Of a stretch of DNA of 9,721 nucleotides, positions 5,658-9,721 are shown piece after piece. The first letter of the stretch is position 1. Every line of letters begins with the position of its first letter. Source of the DNA: CAYPKW01 sp964411425. GTDB lineage: Bacteria > Pseudomonadota > Alphaproteobacteria > Dongiales > Dongiaceae. A model generated the notes under the pieces. The model did not search any database. It had not been told where the DNA came from and saw only the letters and a list, made by a program, of their open reading frames with translations. The stretch lies in contig CAYPKW010000090.1 of the NCBI GenBank assembly GCA_964411425.1, positions 1 through 9,721 of the forward strand, written 5' to 3'. Position numbers and translations under genes: made by a program.

Positions 5658-6824
5658 TCACCAAGGAATTATCTCAATCGGCACGCTGATCACGAACAGG
5701 ACGCTGTAATCCGTCGTGCGGCCGGTGCTTCCCGTCTCCTCGAAGCCGAAGGCGGGCGAGACAAGGCTGATCGATTCGGACGGGAAGAAACGTGCGCGGC
5801 CTTCGACGCCGACCTTGAGCGGGTTGCCGGCGATGCAATCGGGGCACGCGAAGGTCGAGAGCCCGGCCATCACTGCCAGCCCCGCTTGCCAATTTGCCTC
5901 ACTGATCGAGGGCACACCGCCGCCGAAGAAACTCTGGTCGCTGGTGAGCGTCAGGTCCAAGTCGCGGAAGCTGGGTCCAACCCCGGCGGACAGGAACCAG
6001 TTGTTCGAAGGGCCGACAGGGACCTCGCCCTTGAACAGAACATCGATGATGACGTTGGTCGAAGCATGGAGATCGACGTCGCCAGGCCCGTGGCGCGGAA
6101 TCCTGAACAGCGTCCCGCTTGATCCGCTGCAAACGTTGACATCGAGGCCGACCCGTGCGGGGCCAACGACGAAGCCGGGATAGAAAGTCGCGCCGCCGCA
6201 TAACTGCGCGTCGCCATTGGATGCATCGCTTCCGAAGGGTGGCTGTCCGCCGGTGCTGTCATACGTGGCCGTGCTCGATGAACTTCCGCCGCCGACGGAA
6301 ATCTTCGGCTCGATGACCATGCCGACTTGCGGCGTTGCTGGCGCCGCCGGGCCGGTCGCTGTTCGGGTAGCTGGAACCTTTGGGCAAATCGATTCCAGCG
6401 TTTTCGTGTCGATCCAGGAATCCCCCTCACGGGCGAAATTCCGACCGCTATCGGGATCAAAAGCTGTCTTTCCATCAACCGTCGAGACACCGGGAAACTG
6501 CTTTTTCAAGCATTTGTATAGTGCCCGTCCCACCAAAGCAGGAGTCGCCGAACAAATGGGTGCCAACGTTTTTGTGTCGATCCAGGCATTCCCCTCATAG
6601 GCGAAATTCCGACCGCTATCGGGATCAAAAGCTGTCTTTCCATCAACCGTCGAGACACCGGGAAACTGCTTTTTCAAGCATTGATATTGTTCCTGCCTCA
6701 CCAAAGCATCTCTCGTCTGCGCCACCGCATCATTCGACCATCCAAACGCGACGGCACCGAACGCGGCCAGAACCAACAATGCTGCCGCTATCGCGACCGT
6801 AAGATGCCGCCGGGAAACACTCAT
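5658..6824 (-). CDS. Unrecognised secreted protein: two cysteine-bounded repeats plus probable outer-membrane beta-barrel domain
   Basis: 388 aa; family not recognised. Residues 1-36 look like a signal peptide (RRH, hydrophobic 8-28, cleavage after AVA-36). Two tandem modules follow, 47-91 and 103-147, with 56-residue periodicity. Both share CLKKQFPGVSTVDGKTAFDP, then DSGRNFA and WIDTKTL, and each begins and ends with Cys (C49/C91, C105/C147), so a disulfide within each module is plausible. A Pro/Thr/Ala linker (about 149-166) leads to a Gly/Ser-rich region of short alternating-hydrophobic segments (about 168-388). It has further Cys residues, including CPDC at 327-330, and ends in a C-terminal Trp after VLFVISVPIEIIP, like an outer-membrane beta-barrel end signal. 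The ATG has a GGGGGG stretch 5-10 nt upstream. Base composition is visibly less GC-rich than its neighbours, and REP-like palindromes flank it, so it is probably accessory. Beta-barrel identity is inferred, not shown. Confidence 0.8.
   Translation of the reverse strand: MSVSRRHLTVAIAAALLVLAAFGAVAFGWSNDAVAQTRDALVRQEQYQCLKKQFPGVSTVDGKTAFDPDSGRNFAYEGNAWIDTKTLAPICSATPALVGRALYKCLKKQFPGVSTVDGKTAFDPDSGRNFAREGDSWIDTKTLESICPKVPATRTATGPAAPATPQVGMVIEPKISVGGGSSSSTATYDSTGGQPPFGSDASNGDAQLCGGATFYPGFVVGPARVGLDVNVCSGSSGTLFRIPRHGPGDVDLHASTNVIIDVLFKGEVPVGPSNNWFLSAGVGPSFRDLDLTLTSDQSFFGGGVPSISEANWQAGLAVMAGLSTFACPDCIAGNPLKVGVEGRARFFPSESISLVSPAFGFEETGSTGRTTDYSVLFVISVPIEIIPW
6384..6686 (-). repeat. Internal tandem repeat in the envelope gene (168-bp period)
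   Basis: Module 1 is encoded at 6552-6686 and module 2 at 6384-6518. Inside them 6433-6514 and 6601-6682 are identical over 82 bp, synonymous positions included; flanking parts of the unit are similar but diverged. The offset is 168 bp, exactly 56 codons, so the frame is kept. Identity at silent sites points to recent duplication or gene conversion. Confidence 0.92.
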
Positions 6825-6847
6825 GACAACCCCCCACGCAGTCTGGC

Positions 6848-6876
6848 TGCATAGTCGCGCCGGGGGGGCGGGTCAA
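6848..6876 (-). promoter_or_regulatory. Candidate promoter of the envelope gene
   Basis: Read on the minus strand, a -35 TTGACC (6876-6871, 5 of 6) and a -10 TATGCA (6853-6848, 3 of 6) are separated by 17 bp of C-rich DNA. The expected start is near 6841, giving a leader of about 17 nt before ATG 6824. The -10 is weak. Confidence 0.4.
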
Positions 6877-6891
6877 GCAGGAATTACGGAT

Positions 6892-6973
6892 GGGAAAAGG
6901 GGACGCTTCCTTTATTGTCCCACTATTCACACCTTAATTGTTGCGAGAGAAAAGGGAAGCGTCCCCTTTTCCC
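6892..6973. repeat. Inverted pair of REP-like palindromes, copies B and C
   Basis: 6892-6910 and 6955-6973 are perfect 19-bp inverted repeats of each other, separated by 44 bp. Each half also folds alone: copy C (6949-6971, identical to copy A) as AAAAGGG-N7-CCCTTTT; copy B with a 5-bp stem after loss of one G. Copy C lies about 20 bp beyond the phosphomannomutase stop. The arrangement resembles the paired REPs (BIMEs) found in 3' intergenic DNA of other proteobacteria. Confidence 0.75.
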
Positions 6974-6991
6974 GGGCGGGCTGATTTCTCC

Positions 6992-8383
6992 CTAAAGCCC
7001 CGGCGGCAGAGCGACGCCGGACAGCCGCAACTGTTCCGCCAGCGCGCGCCGCAGCCGGCCGAGCGCGGCCGCGTCCGTGGCCTCGCAGCGCGCCACCAGC
7101 GCCCCTTCGGTGTTGGACGCGCGCAACAGCCACCAGCCGTCCGCGCTCTCGACCCGCACGCCGTCGATGTCGGAGAAGGACGCGCCGAGGAGCTTGAGCC
7201 TCGCCTTCGCTTCCTCCACCACGGCGAACTTGCGGTCCTCGGCGCACGGGAAGCGCAGTTCCGGCGTGCTCGTCATGGCCGGCAGGGCCGCCCGCATCTC
7301 GGCCAACGTGGTCGTTGTGTGGCTTAGAATGCGCAGCAGCCGGACCGCCGCATAGAGCGCGTCATCGAAGCCGTAATAGCCGTCGGCGAAGAAGACGTGG
7401 CCCGAAAGCTCGCCGGCGAGCGGCGCCTCCACCTCCGCCATCTTGGACTTGATGAGCGAATGGCCGGAGCGCCACATCAGCGGTACGCCGCCGGCGCGCC
7501 GGATCTCGTCGAACAGCACGCGGCTCGATTTCACGTCGGCCACGATGGTGGCGCCCGGCCGGCGCGCCAGCACGTCGCGGGCGAAAAGCGCCAGCAACTG
7601 GTCGGCCCATACGATGGCGCCCGTGCCGTCGACCACGCCGAGGCGGTCGCCGTCGCCGTCGAGGCCGATGCCGAGGTCGCAGGCGCCTGCCCTGACGGTT
7701 TCCTGGAGTTGCACCAGGTTCTCCGCCACCGTCGGGTCCGGGTGATGGGCCGGAAAGCGCCCGTCGATCGTCTCGTTGAGCAGGATATGGCGGCCCGGCA
7801 ATCGCGGCGTCAACCGCGTCAGGACCGTTCCGGTCGCCCCATTGCCCGCGTCCCAGGCGACGGTGAGCGCCCGCCCCTGCGCCCCATCGTCCGCGGCGAG
7901 GCGGCTCACGTAATCCTCCATCACCGGCCGATCGCGGACTTCGCCGGCGGCGCCGCCGGCATAGGCGCCCGCGGCCGCGATGCGGCCCAGGCGCTCGATC
8001 GCGGCGCCGTACAGGCCGGCCTTCCCCAGCATCAACTTGAAGCCGTTGTGGTCCGGCGGATTGTGCGAGCCCGTCACCATGACGCCGGCGTCGGCGCCGA
8101 GCGTCACGGTCGCGTAGTAGAGCATGGGGGTGGGGCCGAGGCCGATGCGCCACACCGCGACGCCGCAGTCGCGGAGACCCTCGACCAATGCCCGCTCCAG
8201 CGCCGGCGAACTCAGCCGGCCGTCGTAGCCGGTGGCAGCATTGCCGCCGCCCGCCTCGCGCACCATGGTGCCGAACGCGCGGCCGAGCGCGTAGGCGTCG
8301 GAATCGGACAAGGTCTCGCCGACCACGCCGCGCACGTCGTACTCGCGCAGGATCGTCGGGTCGAATCGATGCGCGCCGGTCAC
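6992..8383 (-). CDS. Phosphomannomutase/phosphoglucomutase (alpha-D-phosphohexomutase family)
   Basis: Interconverts hexose 6-phosphate and 1-phosphate (mannose and/or glucose), feeding GDP-mannose or UDP-glucose synthesis for LPS and exopolysaccharide in the cytoplasm. 463 aa, normal for the AlgC/ManB/PgmG group. All four active-site elements are seen: TGSHNP (104-109, phosphoserine S106), the metal-binding loop DGDGDR (242-247), the sugar-specificity loop GELSGH (324-329) and the phosphate-binding loop RASNTEG (421-427). GELSGH fits enzymes using both mannose and glucose phosphates, but substrate choice cannot be settled here. The start is GTG 8383, overlapping the ugd stop as GTGA, because the protein then begins at the family-typical FDPTILREYDVRG. 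The upstream ATG at 8542 would force a 163-bp overlap with ugd. Second gene of the ugd operon, probably translationally coupled. Confidence 0.95.
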   Translation of the reverse strand: MTGAHRFDPTILREYDVRGVVGETLSDSDAYALGRAFGTMVREAGGGNAATGYDGRLSSPALERALVEGLRDCGVAVWRIGLGPTPMLYYATVTLGADAGVMVTGSHNPPDHNGFKLMLGKAGLYGAAIERLGRIAAAGAYAGGAAGEVRDRPVMEDYVSRLAADDGAQGRALTVAWDAGNGATGTVLTRLTPRLPGRHILLNETIDGRFPAHHPDPTVAENLVQLQETVRAGACDLGIGLDGDGDRLGVVDGTGAIVWADQLLALFARDVLARRPGATIVADVKSSRVLFDEIRRAGGVPLMWRSGHSLIKSKMAEVEAPLAGELSGHVFFADGYYGFDDALYAAVRLLRILSHTTTTLAEMRAALPAMTSTPELRFPCAEDRKFAVVEEAKARLKLLGASFSDIDGVRVESADGWWLLRASNTEGALVARCEATDAAALGRLRRALAEQLRLSGVALPPGL

Positions 8384-9705
8384 GAGCCGCGTCCGCCGCC
8401 GGCCGGCCGGCCGATGCTGGCGTAACGGAACCCGGCCGTCGCCATGTCCGCCGGATCGTAAATGTTGCGCAGGTCGACGATCACCGGCCGGCGCATCAGG
8501 CTCTTGACCCGCCCGAGGTCGAGCGCGCGGAACTGGTTCCATTCGGTGACAATCACCAGCGCGTCGGCGCCGGCGATGGCGTCGTAGGCGTCCTCGCAGT
8601 AGACGAGATCCGGCATCAGGCGCCTCGCCTCGTTCATGCCCGCGGGATCGAAGGCGCGAACGACGGCGCCGGCGCGCCTGAGCGCCGGCAGAATATCGAG
8701 GCTGGCGCTGTCGCGCATGTCGTCGGTGTTCGGCTTGAAGGTGAGGCCGAGGGCCGCCACCGTCAGTCCCTCGACCGATCCGCCGCAGGCCGCGATCACC
8801 CGCGCCGCCATGCCGGCCTTGCGGGCCTGGTTCGCGGCCGCCATCGCCTCGACCAGCCGCAGCGGCGCGCCGGCGCCCCGCGCCGTCTCTATCAGCGCCG
8901 CGGCGTCCTTAGGAAGGCAGGAGCCGCCGAAGCCGGGGCCGGGATGCAGAAACTTGCGACCGATCCGGCCGTCGAGGCCCATGGCCTTGGCCACGTCCTG
9001 CACGTCCGCCCCCAGCTTCTCGCACAGGTCGGCGATCTCGTCGATGTAGGCGACCTTCAGCGCCAGGAAGGCGTTGGCCGCGTACTTGATGAGCTCGGCC
9101 GTCTCGAGCCCCGTGAACACGATCGGCGTCTCGCTGAGATAGAGCGGCCGGTAGATCTCGCTCATCACCTGCCGGGCGCGCGGGCTGTCGGTGCCGATCA
9201 CCACCCGGTCCGGCCGCATGAAGTCGTTGATGGCCGATCCTTCGCGCAAGAATTCCGGGTTGGACACCACGTCTACTTGCGCGTCGGGTTGGACCTGCCG
9301 GATGCGCCGGTCCACCTCCCGCCCCGTCCCGACCGGCACGGTCGACTTGTTGACGACGACCGTGTAGCCGCGCAAGGCGCGGGCGATCTCCTCCGCCGCG
9401 GCATAGACGTAAGTAAGGTCGGCATGCCCGTCGCCGCGCCGGCTGGGGGTGCCGACGGCGATGAACACGGCTTCGGCGCCAGCGACGGCGCTGGCCAGAT
9501 CGGCGGTGAAGTCGAGGCGCCCGGCCCGGCAGTTGCTCTCCACCAATGCCGCCAGGCCCGGCTCGTAGATCGGCAGCTCGCCGCGGCCGAGCGCCTCGAT
9601 CCTGGCGGCGTCATTGTCAACGCAGGTGACGCCGATGCCGAATTCGGAGAAGCACGCTCCCGACACCAGGCCGACATAGCCGCAGCCGACCACTGCGATG
9701 CGCAT
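8380..9705 (-). CDS. ugd: UDP-glucose 6-dehydrogenase
   Basis: NAD-dependent oxidation of UDP-glucose to UDP-glucuronate in the cytoplasm, a precursor for acidic exopolysaccharide, capsule or LPS sugars. 441 aa, full length. Domains in order: an N-terminal Rossmann NAD domain with GCGYVG (7-12) and the acidic D30 after the second strand; GTP (85-87); KSTVPVGT (120-127); NPEFLREG (149-156); a central domain with LIKYAANAFLA (205-215); the catalytic cysteine C263 in GFGGSCLPKD; and a C-terminal UDP-binding domain starting around GLTFKPNTDDMRDS (320-333). The closely related GDP-mannose 6-dehydrogenase is possible in principle, but the motif set and adjacent hexomutase fit Ugd better. The ATG lies 16 bp from the window edge, so its promoter is not visible. 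It overlaps the downstream mutase gene by 4 bp. Confidence 0.95.
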   Translation of the reverse strand: MRIAVVGCGYVGLVSGACFSEFGIGVTCVDNDAARIEALGRGELPIYEPGLAALVESNCRAGRLDFTADLASAVAGAEAVFIAVGTPSRRGDGHADLTYVYAAAEEIARALRGYTVVVNKSTVPVGTGREVDRRIRQVQPDAQVDVVSNPEFLREGSAINDFMRPDRVVIGTDSPRARQVMSEIYRPLYLSETPIVFTGLETAELIKYAANAFLALKVAYIDEIADLCEKLGADVQDVAKAMGLDGRIGRKFLHPGPGFGGSCLPKDAAALIETARGAGAPLRLVEAMAAANQARKAGMAARVIAACGGSVEGLTVAALGLTFKPNTDDMRDSASLDILPALRRAGAVVRAFDPAGMNEARRLMPDLVYCEDAYDAIAGADALVIVTEWNQFRALDLGRVKSLMRRPVIVDLRNIYDPADMATAGFRYASIGRPAGGGRGS

Positions 9706-9721
9706 GAGGGCCCGACCCGCC

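Noticed and set aside
6433..6682. CRISPR-like array from the repeated 82-bp blocks
   Set aside because: There are only two copies, each lies within one continuous reading frame with an offset of exactly 56 codons, and the unit is far too long for a CRISPR repeat. It is a protein-level duplication.
8384..8542. An N-terminal extension of the phosphomannomutase from ATG 8542
   Set aside because: It would overlap ugd by 163 bp, and the extra 53 residues are Arg/Pro/Gly-rich with no similarity to mutase N-termini. GTG 8383 puts the first family motif at residue 7.

Overview
The window looks like chromosome of a high-GC alphaproteobacterium. The evidence is a clpS-clpA pair with alphaproteobacterial-style proteins, a penicillin-binding carboxypeptidase carrying a C-terminal SPOR domain, and a full CtrA-type box (TTAA-N7-TTAA) plus clustered GANTC sites in the promoter region of that carboxypeptidase. 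I cannot name the genus; a Rhodospirillales- or Rhizobiales-like member is an inference only.

Layout. Positions 1-2618 hold clpA (3' end just cut by the window edge) and clpS on the minus strand, an N-degron proteolysis operon. A 466-bp intergenic region (2619-3084) holds the CtrA box, a sigma70-like promoter and five GANTC sites. It leads into a plus-strand D-alanyl-D-alanine carboxypeptidase with a SPOR domain (3085-4449). Next comes a compact higB-higA toxin-antitoxin operon (4628-5204) with two palindromic operators and an apparently leaderless toxin start. The operon lies between two diverged direct repeats of about 180 bp; the left repeat contains the last 17 codons of the carboxypeptidase gene plus its stop. 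Position 5205-5657 is non-coding. A minus-strand gene (5658-6824) encodes an unrecognised secreted protein with two near-identical cysteine-bounded repeats and a probable beta-barrel domain. It is bracketed by three copies of a short REP-like palindrome. Positions 6992-9705 hold a minus-strand operon, ugd (UDP-glucose 6-dehydrogenase) and a phosphomannomutase/phosphoglucomutase, overlapping by GTGA.

Interpretation. Two housekeeping blocks (cell-wall/proteolysis and sugar-nucleotide synthesis for surface polysaccharides) flank a small accessory segment, about 4.4-6.99 kb. This segment carries the toxin-antitoxin module, the unknown surface protein and all the repeats. The least ordinary items are the direct repeat pair enclosing higBA, the duplicated-cysteine-module envelope protein, the REP-like palindromes and the CtrA/GANTC promoter of the SPOR carboxypeptidase.
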